64,000 nucleotides of DNA, taken from Anodontia alba (lineage: Eukaryota; Mollusca; Bivalvia; Lucinida; Lucinidae). Below are positions 52,171-62,315 of this stretch, one piece after another. Below the pieces are notes generated by a model, which saw nothing but the letters and a program-made list of their open reading frames with translations, searched no databases and had not been told where the DNA came from. Positions within the stretch are counted from its first letter, which is position 1. The number at the start of each line of letters is the position of its first letter. The translations under genes were made by a program, and so were the position numbers. The DNA is taken from positions 10,878,610 to 10,942,609 of the forward strand of contig OZ024828.1 of the NCBI GenBank assembly GCA_964016985.1. Reading direction: 5' to 3'.

Positions 52171-52660
52171 ATCGCCTCAGGCCCCTTTATGCGTAATACG
52201 GCATATTGTATTTACCCAATATGTTTGGACGCCTCAGCTCCTGACAATACTTCAAGTTGTCCTAAAATGTGAACGCCTCAACTCCTTACCTTGACTGCCC
52301 TAAATTTGAACGTCTTAACTCCTTACCATGCTTGTCCTACAATTAGTACGCCTTAATCCCTTACCATGCTTGTCCTACAATTACTACGCTTTAATTCCTT
52401 ACCATGCTTGTCCTACAATTACTACGCCTTAATCCCTTACCATGCTTGTCCTACAATTAGTACGCTTTAATTTCTTACCATGATTGTCCTACAATTTGTA
52501 CGCCTTAATTCCTTACCATGATTGTCCTACAATTTGAATGCCTTAATTCCATACCATGCTTTTCCTACAATTCGAACGCCTTAATTCTTTACCATACTTG
52601 TTCTTAAATATGAACGCCTTATCTCCTTTCCATGTTTGTCCTTAAATTTCAATATGTCCA
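52171..52660. repeat. 38-bp minisatellite block, second higher-order copy
   Basis: Repeats the opening GCCTCAGGCCCCTTTATGCG and the units, with about two to three extra 38-bp units in the middle. Ends with the same TATCTCCTTTCCATGTTTGT as the first block. Confidence 0.93.
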
Positions 52661-52694
52661 TTTGACTGTCTGTTCATTTGTCTAAAAACTTCTA

Positions 52695-52770
52695 AGTGCC
52701 AAACAGCGTAGACACCGACGAGACCAGGTTCTGTGGCGTCTGATTTGGGCCCTCATAGTTTGTCAGGCCT
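52695..52770. repeat. G-family hairpin fragment, decayed
   Basis: TGCCAAACAGCGTAGACACC then GACGAGACC and GGCGTCTGATTTGGGCCCTC. One arm is heavily mutated. Confidence 0.55.
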
Positions 52771-52774
52771 GTCT

Positions 52775-52993
52775 GTCTGAATACTTAGTATAAATTTGGT
52801 ACTTGCGGTTATGCTAATGACTACTCACGAACAAATGAAGAAACTCGCCCGTATGGGAGTATTTACCTATCCTATTGTAATAGAGGGGATGTTGTGGTTT
52901 CATGGCTGTGGACTAATATGAAAAACTAAATTAAACTTGTATGGCCTCCGACTACCAGTGAAATTGGTTTTCGGCTATAGTAACACAGGAAAT
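52775..52993. other. stretch without recognised feature
   Basis: Nothing recognised. Confidence 0.4.
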
Positions 52994-53231
52994 GAACCGA
53001 AACGTCAGGAAACGTACTTTCGGACTGGTTCGCCCAGCGAAGATTCAGATCAGACTGCGCATCCGCGCAGTCTGATCAGAATCTTCGCTGGGCGCATTTT
53101 GGATAGCCAAGGATGCAAAGTTTCGTCATGTGGAGGGCGAAGACTCTGATCAGACTACGCTGATGCGCAGGCTGATTTGAGTCTTCGTTGAGCGCACATG
53201 TCAGAAGGTTCGTTGTCTGACGTTGCGGTTC
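52994..53231 (+). mobile_element. F-family palindromic element (F11, a-type ends)
   Basis: GAACCGAAACGTCAGGAAAC at left, GTCTGACGTTGCGGTTC at right. The first hairpin is perfect: GCGAAGATTCAGATCAGACT and complement over GCGCATCCGCGC (53036-53090). The spacer GATAGCCAAGGATGCAAAGT is the same as in F6. Confidence 0.92.
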
Positions 53232-53339
53232 AAATGGTTTAACAGTTGAAAACTGTTAATAGATAATATGTAATAAACTGTAATGTCATACGGCATGTAA
53301 GTTTAACAAAATATAAATTAAGTTACCCAGGACGGGTCA

Positions 53340-53485
53340 TAGTCACGAAACACGACCTTCCCGAAACACCGTAGGAAAAAAAGGTTAGTAACAATCATTG
53401 ACAAAACAGGACAGTAAAATTGCAATAACAGACATACGGACAAACACGAACGGTAACAGAGGAACAGCTCTTCCGAAAATTGTAG
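53340..53485 (+). pseudogene. M-family coding-like relic with stop
   Basis: VTKHDLPETP then a stop; further on AITDIRTNTNGNRGTALPK. Parallels 44500-44645. Frame broken. Confidence 0.38.
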
Positions 53486-53489
53486 TTCT

Positions 53490-53929
53490 AATGCTTTATG
53501 GAATTGCTCTGTACAGTGGCGTTACCAGAACGGAATTATTCTTATGCACACCCAGGAAAAATCTTGAGAAGCAAAATATTATGTGTTGATGTCACGTTAT
53601 TATAAATATTTTCTGTTTTCTCCCAATACATGTATTCTTCCGTTAATGAGTATATATGAATACATTACATTTTCGCCAACATGCACACTAAATGTACAAC
53701 GTGCAACAAAAAAGAAAGACACATACTAAAATTTAAAAAAAAAAAAAAAGAAAGAACAACAATAAAAGTTCAACTCACTTTCCAGTGTGATTGCTCAAGC
53801 CGCGATACTCAAAGCATGCTTGTTAAATATGCAATGACATTACTATTTCAATACGGGTGTCCAGAATCAATCAAACTTATACCATCTTTTTTTCATGTAA
53901 AACGAAGCCATGTGATGCGTAGCACAGGA
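53490..53929. other. stretch without recognised feature; poly(A) at 53737-53749
   Basis: Nothing recognised besides the A run. Confidence 0.4.
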
Positions 53930-54025
53930 AAAGGTCCCATACTCCATGTGCGGACAACGAAGGCTCTGATCAGACTGCGCGTTTGCGCAGTCTGACCAGG
54001 GCCTTCGTTACCCGCATACAGACAT
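53930..54025. repeat. F-like hairpin
   Basis: TGTGCGGACAACGAAGGCTC then TGATCAGACTGCGCG, with complement GCGCAGTCTGACCAGGGCCT and TCGTTACCCGCATA. Confidence 0.83.
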
Positions 54026-54049
54026 ACTATTTAGACGACCGGAGAACAC

Positions 54050-54087
54050 CCTGGCGTCGGCGTCGACGTCGGTGTCGGCGTCGGCTG
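54050..54087. repeat. 6-bp GGCGTC tandem repeat
   Basis: About six units of GGCGTC with GGTGTC and GACGTC variants. Confidence 0.9.
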
Positions 54088-54314
54088 GTCTGGTATATCG
54101 AATCATAGCATTTTCCCACGTTACGCTTCACATCATGTAGAATTTGTCGCCCAGACCTTTCTTATTATTAATTCAGTCGGTATTATAAAAGATGAAATTA
54201 GTTGAAGCAAGAAAAATGGTCCCGTTTGTGTATGCAAATATCATCGACCCTTATCATCCATTCGACCAATATCCACTCCTTTTGTAATATGAATTTTCCT
54301 AGTTTAATACAAAG

Positions 54315-54390
54315 TGCGTGCGAAATGCAGAGACCCTGATCACACTGCGCGCATGCGCAGCTTGATAGGGACTGCACATTTCGCTACATG
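54315..54390. repeat. F-like hairpin, partly decayed
   Basis: GCGAAATGCAGAGACCCTGA and TCACACTGCGCGCATGCGCA, then GCTTGATAGGGACTGCACAT and TTCGC. Confidence 0.7.
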
Positions 54391-54394
54391 CGAA

Positions 54395-54780
54395 AACATA
54401 TGTTTTCGCGAGTACCGACTCGCAACGATGTTATATGACTCCAAGACGAATTTTATATAGGAGACACAATACCAAACAATGAGCATGGTTAAAAAAAGGC
54501 GCCCGACATATTTAATAAAGTCTACATTGATAAGTAGTAATGACAGTTATAATTCAAGAGCGGGCGGAAGCGGTCATCTTGCAATGAACTCCCAAAATGA
54601 AGACGCTTTTGACGAGCGTTTATGTCACTTTCTATTAAAACGGTCTAGATGATCACAGAAAGTTCACGCCAAAAGTCATTTCTCCTATCAGCGTTAGTAA
54701 ATAGTGTATTATGAATGATAATTTTCAGGAGTTTCTTTGCTTTTGCTACGGCTGTCCTGCCTAATTTGTCTAATTGTTAA
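54395..54780. other. stretch without recognised feature
   Basis: Nothing recognised. Confidence 0.4.
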
Positions 54781-54994
54781 CCCTTTCAGCACTGCAAACA
54801 AAACAATTGTTTTTGCAAACAGTGTAGATCCTGATGAGACGGCTCATTATGATGAGCCGTCTCATCAGGATCAACACCGTTTGCCATTCGTTTTTGTTAT
54901 TTTTGACTGAGACCCCTATTTAGAACAATGGTTCTGACCAGATTCAAAGATAAAAAAGAGTCCAGTTCAGAAACTCAGAGATGATAGAGTTAAA
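54781..54994 (+). mobile_element. G'-family element
   Basis: ACCCTTTCAGCACTGCAAAC at left. Hairpin GCAAACAGTGTAGATCCTGA with head GACGGCTCATTATGATGAGCCGTC, where the loop is extended relative to 45974. Tail ACCAGATTCAAAGATAAAAA then CAGAAACTCAGAGATGATAG. Confidence 0.86.
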
Positions 54995-55198
54995 CTACAT
55001 TCAGTTTGTAAATTGCACGGTAACAACAAAGTTAATACGGTTGACAATCACACTAGTTTAAATAGAATTATTGTAGATTTAGAGAAGCAGACATAGAGGA
55101 CCTCCACACGGACCACACAAATATGTTTTTAGCACTAAGGAAGCTGAGGGCGAGGGTTTGGATCCCGTAAAGCTAACTTAAGCCCCTCCTCTCTCTGC

Positions 55199-55232
55199 CC
55201 CTCCCCCCCCCCACCCCCCCCCCGCCCCCAAA
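55199..55232. repeat. C-rich tract
   Basis: Runs of C interrupted by A, G and T. Confidence 0.9.
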
Positions 55233-55239
55233 TTCATTA

Positions 55240-55600
55240 CTGGCTGTTCCAAGGCGGTTGTGGTGATTTTTATTAATTATTATGTACTCTTTCACTTTCT
55301 GATGCTTTTCTTTTTACAAGTATGCAAGTTGATTATATATTCAGTTAAGTTTATGTAACAGAGTTCCCACCTTTTTGGGAAAGAGTTGCCAACTCTGCTT
55401 GCCATCTGTTCATTTTGTGGCTGCTTCATTGTGTTTGTCATTCCCTTTGGTGTTGGGGGCTTACATTGTAATTTGAATCTGATTGTATCAGTTCCTGAAT
55501 TCTCTTATTTACTTTAAATAGAAGTCTTTGGACTTTCGTCTGGACCCCTTTTGTAAAACGTCTGTATTTGTAGTATTTGTATGCTCTTGTATAGTGCATC
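55240..55600. other. stretch with T-rich, M-like traces
   Basis: GTTCCAAGGCGGTTGTGGTG and CTCTTTCACTTTCTGATGCT are faintly like reverse M sequences. Not assignable with confidence. Confidence 0.3.
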
Positions 55601-55606
55601 TATATA

Positions 55607-55713
55607 CCCAGTTAGCATTCTACGTAAATCTATATCGGGCCGTCATCGGCCCGTCAGCTACCCTGAGGGGCCAATGACGGCCCGATATAGATTTACGTAG
55701 AATGCTGACTGGG
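55607..55713 (-). mobile_element. J-family 107-bp palindromic MITE (J2)
   Basis: Flanked by TA. CCCAGTTAGCATTCTACGTA and inverse. The loop reads GCTACC, the complement of GGTAGC in J1, so this copy is inverted. Arms nearly perfect. Confidence 0.92.
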
Positions 55714-55873
55714 TATGTATTATATAAAGTTTAAACCAATTTTCAGGATATTCTGACATGTAGAAGGAAAAAAAAAGAGAAATGAAATGGAACAAAAGTG
55801 TTCTCATATATACATGAAATTTGTAGAACCTACTCAGCTTGTGCTCTTGTAACGACTGATCAGAGACAAAATA

Positions 55874-56250
55874 CAGTGAAACTTCAGTGACTCAAATATC
55901 GATAGGTCGTTTACCGTGGTTTATTCGGACTCGGTTTTGAGTCCCTTGGAAATTCTTCCGATAGCTCAAGAAAGCAAATGTTTCAAGGTATATTGGGCAT
56001 TTTTTTTTCTTCTTTTAACAAGAAAATGTATGTTGTGTGTACACATTAGAATCGCCTCATCGAATCGATTCTAATGTGTACACACTACAAATAATTATGT
56101 TAAAGAAAATCGAAAAGACATCTCTAAATTATCTCCGTTTGTCTCTTGACCTTGCAATATGATTAACCCGCAATGGTTCGAACTACCCATGTCCTGAACA
56201 AATTTCCATGATCCCTAAGATGTTGGAAGCATTGAATTGAAGTTCGACTG
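55874..56250 (+). mobile_element. B-family MITE, complete (B5)
   Basis: TA flanks. CAGTGAAACTTCAGTGACTC at left, GAATTGAAGTTCGACTG at right. Central hairpin GTGTACACATTAGAATCGCC with CGATTCTAATGTGTACACAC; the apex is altered (CATCGAATCG). Confidence 0.9.
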
Positions 56251-56499
56251 TATTTGGTATTATGCATACTCACTATCTTGCCAAACATAATATATATATA
56301 CTAACCAGCTCCTCTGTGGCATACCGAATGCAACTGTAACAGACAATGAAACTCTGTTCTGTCAAGTGCAGGAATTCATAATTCGATCTAGAAGGTTCAC
56401 TAAAACTTATTTGAGGCACCAAGAATTATTTGACACTAAAAATCTGGATGAAGAAGAAGAATAAGAACTTGCGGAGCCGATCAACGACGGGCATTTAAT

Positions 56500-56501
<2 letters not shown>

Positions 56502-56532
<31 letters not shown>

Positions 56533-56635
56533 TATATATAAGATGGGCCATTATCACCATCATCATCATCTTCATTTTCATCGTATTGTGCAACTGTCCG
56601 TCAGTTATTATTATTATTATTATTATTATTTTCTA
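56502..56635. repeat. poly(T), ATC and ATT simple repeats
   Basis: T run at 56502-56531, CATCATCATC near 56556-56569, ATT units at 56607-56632. Confidence 0.9.
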
Positions 56636-56639
56636 TAAT

Positions 56640-56929
56640 ATGTCTACATATACTTCTACTGTTGGTAATTTGTGTTTGTAACATTTTCCATCTATCATTC
56701 ATGTATGTCATATGTACTACTTAGCATTGTTCAGGAGATGATTTATATAAGCTTTAAGCTTTTTATCAAATCCTGTACCTTATGATAATATGTGATATTC
56801 ATGTGAATCAAATCAGAATTCAATAAATATTGTTTAAATCAAACATAATATATATACTAAACGATATGTAAAAATTGATGGAACAGCGCGGCTGTACTAG
56901 CAACTTTAGTTCATAGTTCAAGGTAGTAA
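56640..56929. other. AT-rich stretch without recognised feature
   Basis: Nothing recognised. Confidence 0.4.
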
Positions 56930-56931
56930 AG

Positions 56932-57130
56932 ATGTCCAGAAAAAAAAACACAATCACAGAACATAGCCTACCAATGACACCAAGAGAAAGAGCAAAGAAA
57001 TTACGGCGTTATTACGAAATAATGAAAGCAAAAGCAACTAGCGCAAGTTCCCAGAGGGGTGATCACAATGCTAAAGAGAACCCACCAAACACAACAGTAA
57101 AGGCAACAAAACTGGGCAAAACACGAAAAA
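56932..57130 (+). pseudogene. M-family coding-like relic, longest intact HSLP block
   Basis: Frame MSRKKNTITEHSLPMTPRER, then AKKLRRYYEIMKAKATS, ending in a lysine run encoded by poly(A) at 57126-57150. The TITEHSLPMTPRERAK block recurs in decayed form at 16.7, 21.7, 38.5 and 44.1 kb. The basic, charged composition is all that can be said about function. It could be the 5' part of an unrecognised transposon ORF. Confidence 0.48.
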
Positions 57131-57367
57131 AAAAAAAAAAAAAAAAAAAAAGCGCAGCGAGCAGACCCAGTGTGCGATTTTTTTACTGATGGATGGAATG
57201 CAGTATGACACAAACTGTATAAACGGGAGGGCTTTTTTTTATTTTACTTCAGTGCAGCTGATGTTAAGTGTCGTCTACCGTACTTCACCATAATGCAGAT
57301 TACGTTTGTATTTCCTTTGAGACCATTGAGCTCGTTCTGGATAGTTTGAAAATCGAATACGGTGTTA

Positions 57368-57648
57368 CATCACGAAAACATGCCTATATAATTTTGACCG
57401 CCTTAAACCCCACTTTTATGTGGTAAAACTGGGGTTTACAGGCGTATAAATTATTTTTCTTATTTCTGCTCAAAAACATAGATTGTGGGTACTCGTTAGA
57501 ACCGCCTCGACGAGGCGGTTCTAACGAGTACCCACAATCTATATTTTGAGCAGAAATATGACAAATATCAGGACTTTTTATCTGAAAATTTTCTATCTTT
57601 AAGGTGTTAAAATTTTCAATATATTTGAATAGGCGTGTTTTCGTAATG
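57368..57648 (+). mobile_element. A-family hairpin MITE (A22)
   Basis: CATCACGAAAACATGCCTAT to GGCGTGTTTTCGTAATG. The central palindrome is perfect (apex CCTCGACGAGG). One of the least diverged copies. Confidence 0.94.
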
Positions 57649-57649
57649 G

Positions 57650-58010
57650 TGTGCGGGGTGGAGGAGCGTATGTAGCCTCGCAAATAACATTGTTGCATAG
57701 GAAGGGGAAACTTAATTACGCCAAGTCGCCGATTTTCATCCTTTTGTGTGTTCTTTATTTCCAAAGGTAACCTGTTAGGTTTTTATTTTTGATTATTCCG
57801 AACTATTTAACCTCTTTGATGGTTCAAAACAGGCACGATTTTGAGTTTACCTTGCATTGCACTTTATTGTCTAATAAACCTGATAATATTTATTTTCACC
57901 CTAACTTACAACCACAATTTATCTGTACAACCACAATTTATCTGTACATAGAACAAATGATCTTTGCCTAAAATGATTACAGATTGATCTTTCCGTTCAG
58001 TTTCATTTGG
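57650..58010. other. stretch without recognised feature
   Basis: A 15-bp direct repeat (ACAACCACAATTTATCTGTA, 57908-57948) is the only structure noted. Confidence 0.45.
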
Positions 58011-58011
58011 T

Positions 58012-58222
58012 CCGCATCAAGCGAAAAAGTGCCTCCGTGCATGCGCAAAACGTGCGGATTCACATCATCCTGAACTTGTGCGAAGTCTCATCAGGGAATT
58101 TGCTCTGCATTGAAACATTCTATAGTATCTGATGATTCTGTTTGCGGATAGCGAAGGCCCTGATCAGACTGCGCGGTCTGATCTGGGCCTTCGCTGTCCG
58201 CATATTTCCGAAGATACGTTTA
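58012..58222. repeat. F-related element with perfect hairpin (F14, d-type)
   Basis: GCATCAAGCGAAAAAGTGCC at left. The hairpin TGCGGATAGCGAAGGCCCTG and ATCAGACTGCGC, with its complement, spans 58143-58204. Aligns in order with 48449-48625, which has lost the second arm. Confidence 0.78.
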
Positions 58223-58229
58223 TGCCTGG

Positions 58230-58540
58230 CATGGCACATTAGGTAACTGCTTTCAGACAAAATATAACAATACTGAGTGAAAACTAACCTGACCCACTCG
58301 TCGCTTCACGATAGTTTGCATGTGTAATACAGATTAAGTTTATAATTCTGTTCCTCCTTGAACTTTCGTGGTTCAGTTTTCAATGAAGGCCAGCTAAAGA
58401 GGAAGGGCGTCAACTAAGCATTGGTTGTTGGTCACGAAACCAAGGCGCCTATACCTGCAACAGTTATCCTGTCACGCTTTCTTCACACTTCCTGATTTCA
58501 AAAAATTACTTTCTACTGACATTTGTAGTGGGACAAATAT
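58230..58540. other. stretch without recognised feature
   Basis: Nothing recognised. Confidence 0.4.
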
Positions 58541-58545
58541 ATTAC

Positions 58546-58842
58546 AGTAAGACCTCAATGACTCGAACACTGATGGCTCGTTTACTATGGTTAATTCGAA
58601 CTCGTTTTTTGAGTTCCTAGGAAATGCTCCTTGATAGCCCAATTAAACATTTATGGATATTTTCTGGAAAGTTTCCTATTTTATGATAAAATATATGTTG
58701 TGTGTACTCATTAGAATCGCCTCAATTATATCCGTTTGCCCTCTGATCTGGCGTTATGATTAACCCTCAGTGGCTCGAACTACTCGGGTCTAGAACAAAT
58801 TTCCGTGGTCCAGAACATGTTAGAGCCATTGAGGTTCAACTA
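58546..58842 (+). mobile_element. B-family MITE with hairpin arm deleted (B6)
   Basis: TA flanks. CAGTAAGACCTCAATGACTC at left, TAGAGCCATTGAGGTTCAAC at right. GTACTCATTAGAATCGCCTC goes directly to AATTATATCCGTTTGCCCTC, so the second arm is gone. Confidence 0.87.
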
Positions 58843-59132
58843 TATTTCGAAAAAAAAGTATATTCAATGTGTTGAGTGCGATTGTTTTTGCAATGAATTT
58901 ATTTATAATTCCAACTCAACAAGCTTATAATTATTTAGCGCAATTTTGGCTGTGGGTAATTTGAAAACGGGATTTATACTTCGATAAAGCTGGAACTGTT
59001 TTCTTCGCATAAATTTCTAAAATGTGCAATTGTACATATGTTTTGATGAATATGTGATCTAGTTCGAATTATAAGAACTAGATTTCATCCTTGTAGATTT
59101 TATCGAGGTCTAAACGCTGGTGAATCACTCAT
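58843..59132. other. AT-rich stretch without recognised feature
   Basis: Nothing recognised. Confidence 0.4.
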
Positions 59133-59264
59133 CATCACGAAAAACATGCATATTTAATTTTGAACCCCTTAAATCCCACTTTTATACAGTAAAACTGGGG
59201 TTTACAGGGGTATACACTATTTTTCTTATTTTGCTAAAAAAAAATAGATTGTGGGTACTCGATA
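59133..59264 (+). mobile_element. A-family L half only (A23)
   Basis: CATCACGAAAAACATGCATA through TAGATTGTGGGTACTCGATA. It ends within the central left arm, 40 bp before the minisatellite begins. Confidence 0.85.
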
Positions 59265-59355
59265 GTAACATGGTCTCAACAAACCGTCAACGGTTCAGTC
59301 ATGGCTGAAGTTGGTAATCTGTATGTAAACTGCATTAATTTGAATCTGGCAATCT

Positions 59356-59592
59356 GGTCCCAGTTCTTCAAAGCTGATGACATTATTTGTTAACAAGACT
59401 TTTAAATTTATATCATGTGATATGTAAGTGCATGGATAATTTTGGCTGAAAAAATATGAGCAGCTTTTAAAAAAGCTACTCAAATTTTTCAGCACAAAAA
59501 CCGTTGTTTTTAATACTAATTTCAGAAAACAGTTATTGAACTGAAATTTAAGGAGCACGTTAGGTTAACGATGCCTTGAACAAGTGGGCCCA
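59356..59592 (+). mobile_element. H-family MITE inside the minisatellite (H3)
   Basis: GGTCCCAGTTCTTCAAAGC at left, CCTTGAACAAGTGGGCCCA at right. The central hairpin AAAAATATGAGCAGCTTTT/AAAAAGCTACTCAAATTTTT is slightly decayed. Left flank GGCAATCT, right flank GTATGTGAACGTC: removal restores an exact unit. Confidence 0.9.
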
Positions 59593-62070
59593 GTATGTGA
59601 ACGTCATTAAATTTTAAAGTCGGCAATCTGCATGTAAATATTATTCAAGGTGGAATTTTGCAATCTGTATGTGAACGTTATTCGCGGTTTGAGCTGGCGA
59701 TCTATTTGTAAACACCATTCAAAGTTGCAGTTGACAATTTGTCTGTAAATGTAATTCAAGGTTAGGCTTGGTAATCTATATGTAAACGTCATTTAATGTG
59801 TAATTTGCAATCTGTATGAGAACGTCACTAAAGGTTGAAGCTGAAAGTAAGTATGTAAACGTCATTCCAAACTGAAGTTTGCAATCTGTATCTGAGCGCC
59901 ATAAAAAGTTGAAGTTTGTGATTTGAAAACGTCATTTAAGGTTGAAGTTGGAAATCTGTATGTTAACGTCATTCAAGTGTGAAGTTTGCAATCTGTATGT
60001 AAACCTCATCAAGATTGGAATTGGCAATATGTATGTGAATGTCATTCAAGTTTGAAGTTGGCAATCCGTATGTGAACGTTATTCAAGGCTGAAGTCGGCC
60101 ATCTGTATGTTAACATCATTCAAGTTTGAAATTGGCAATTTGTATGTAAACGTCATTCAATGCTGAAGTTGGCAATCTGTATATAAACGCCACTCAGGTT
60201 TGAAGTAGTTAATCTGTATGCAAACGTCATTCAAAATTGAAGTTGGTAACCTGTATGTAAATGTCATTCTAGTTTGAAGATGGCAATATGTATGTGAACG
60301 TCATTCAATGCTGAAGGCGGTGATTTGCATGTCAACATCATTCATGGCTGCAGTTGGCAATCTGTATGTAAACGTCAATCCAGTTTAAAGTTGTCAGTCT
60401 TTGTATAAACGGCATTCAAGCTTGAAGTGACAATCTGTATGTAAAAGTCATTCGAGATTGAAGTTGCTAATCTGTATGTTGACATCATTTCAATTTAAAG
60501 TGGCAGTCTATATAAGAATGTTATTAAAGTTTGAAATTGGCAATCTGTATCTAAATATCATTCAAGTTTGGAGTTGGTAATCTGTATGTTAACGTCATTC
60601 AAGTTTGAAATTAGTAATCTCTATGTATACGCCATTCAAGGTTGCAAAAGTGTCTGTATGTTGACATCATGCAAGTTTGAAGTTTGTAAACGTCATTCAA
60701 AAAAAGTACGAGAAAAGCAGGGAGTTTGAAATTAGTAATATGTAAAAAAAAAACCCCAAAAACATCATTCAAGTTTGAAATAGGCAATCTGCTTGTAAAC
60801 GTCCTTCTGGTGTGATGTTGGCAATCTGTATGTAAACATCATTCAAGTTTGAAGTTGGCAATCAGTATATAAACGTCATTCTAGTTTGAAGTTGAAAATC
60901 TGTATGTAAACGTCAAATAAGGTTAACATGTATGTGAATGTGAACATTATTCAAGTTTGAAGATGATAATCTGTATGATAAAGTCATTTAAGTTTAAAGT
61001 TGCTTATTTGTATGTAAATATTTATCAAATTTGAATTTGGCAATCTGTATGGTCATTCAAAGCTGAAGTTGGCAATCTGTATGTAAACATTATTCAATGC
61101 TGCAATTTGCAATCTGTATGTAAACGTCATTCAAGTTTGAAGTTAACAATATGTAAGTAAACATCATTTAAGTTTGAAATTGGCAATATGTATGTTAACT
61201 CATTCAAGGTTGAAGTTGGCAATCTGTATGTTAGCGTCATTCAAGTTTGAAGTTGGCAATCTTTATATAAACATCATATAAAGTTTATGTTGACAATTTT
61301 TATGTAAACGACATTGAAGGCTGAAATTGAGAATCGGTATATAAACGTCATTCATAGCTGAATTTCGCAATCTGTATGTAGCCTCATTCAAGGTTGAAGT
61401 TGGCTATCTGTATCTTAACGTCATTCAAGGCTGAAGTTGGCGATCTCTACGTAAACGTCATTCGAGGCTGAAGCTGACAATCTGTATGCAAATATCATTC
61501 TAGGCTGAAGTTGGCAATATGTATGTAAACATCATTCAAGGCTAAAGTTGGCACTCTGTAAGTTAACATCATTTAAATTTGAAGTTGGCAATCTGTATGT
61601 GCACGTAATGTAAGTTTGAAGCTAGCAATCTGTATGTAAACGTCATTCAAGTTTAAAGTTGGCAATCTGTATTTAAACTCATTCGAATTTGAAGTTGGCA
61701 GTGTGTACGTAAACGTATTTCAAGGTTGAAGTTGGCTATCTGTATCTAAACGTCATTTAGGGCTGAAGTTGGCAAATTTTATGTAAACCATTTAATTCCA
61801 AGTTGGCAAACTGTATGTTAACGTCATTCAAGATAGAAATTGGTAATCTTATTGTGCACGTTATTCAAGTTTGAAGTTTGCAATCTGTATGTAAACAATA
61901 TTCAAGGCTAAAGTTGGCCATCTGTATGTTAACGTGACTCGAGTCTGAAGTTAGCAATCTGTCTGTAAATGTCATTCAAGTTTGAAATAGGCAATCTGAA
62001 TGTAAACGTCAGTCAAGGCTGAATTGACAATCTGTAGGTTAACATCATTCAAGTTTAAAGTTTGTAATCT

Positions 62071-62315
62071 GGGCCCATTTGTTCAAAGCGTCGTTAGCTT
62101 AACGAGCTCGTTATGGGTCATTCCGTTAACTGTTTTAGCAGATTCAATACACAATATTCTGATATTTTTTGCTGAAAAAATGTGAGTAGCTTTTGCACTG
62201 CAAAAGCTACTCACATTTTTTCAGCAAAAAAATTCAGCATATTTGCGTATCACTCGATGTAAATTTTAACGAATCGTTAACTAACGACGTCGTTAGCTTT
62301 GAACAACTGGGCTCA
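62071..62315 (+). mobile_element. H-family MITE inside the minisatellite (H4)
   Basis: GGGCCCATTTGTTCAAAGC at left, CTTTGAACAACTGGGCTCA at right. The central hairpin is identical to H1. Left flank GTAATCT, right flank GTATGTTAGCGTC: the same unit phase as H3. Much closer to H1 than to H3 in sequence. Confidence 0.92.

Noticed and set aside
1596..58842. An autonomous pogo/Tigger transposase for the B and C elements
   Set aside because: No frame of suitable length or with DDE-type features occurs; all B and C copies are 280-480 bp apart from the nested insertion.
2599..59264. A elements as Helitrons
   Set aside because: Absence of target duplication fits, but the ends are inverted repeats and lack the TC start, CTRR end and insertion between A and T typical of classical Helitrons. 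A Helentron-like origin remains open.
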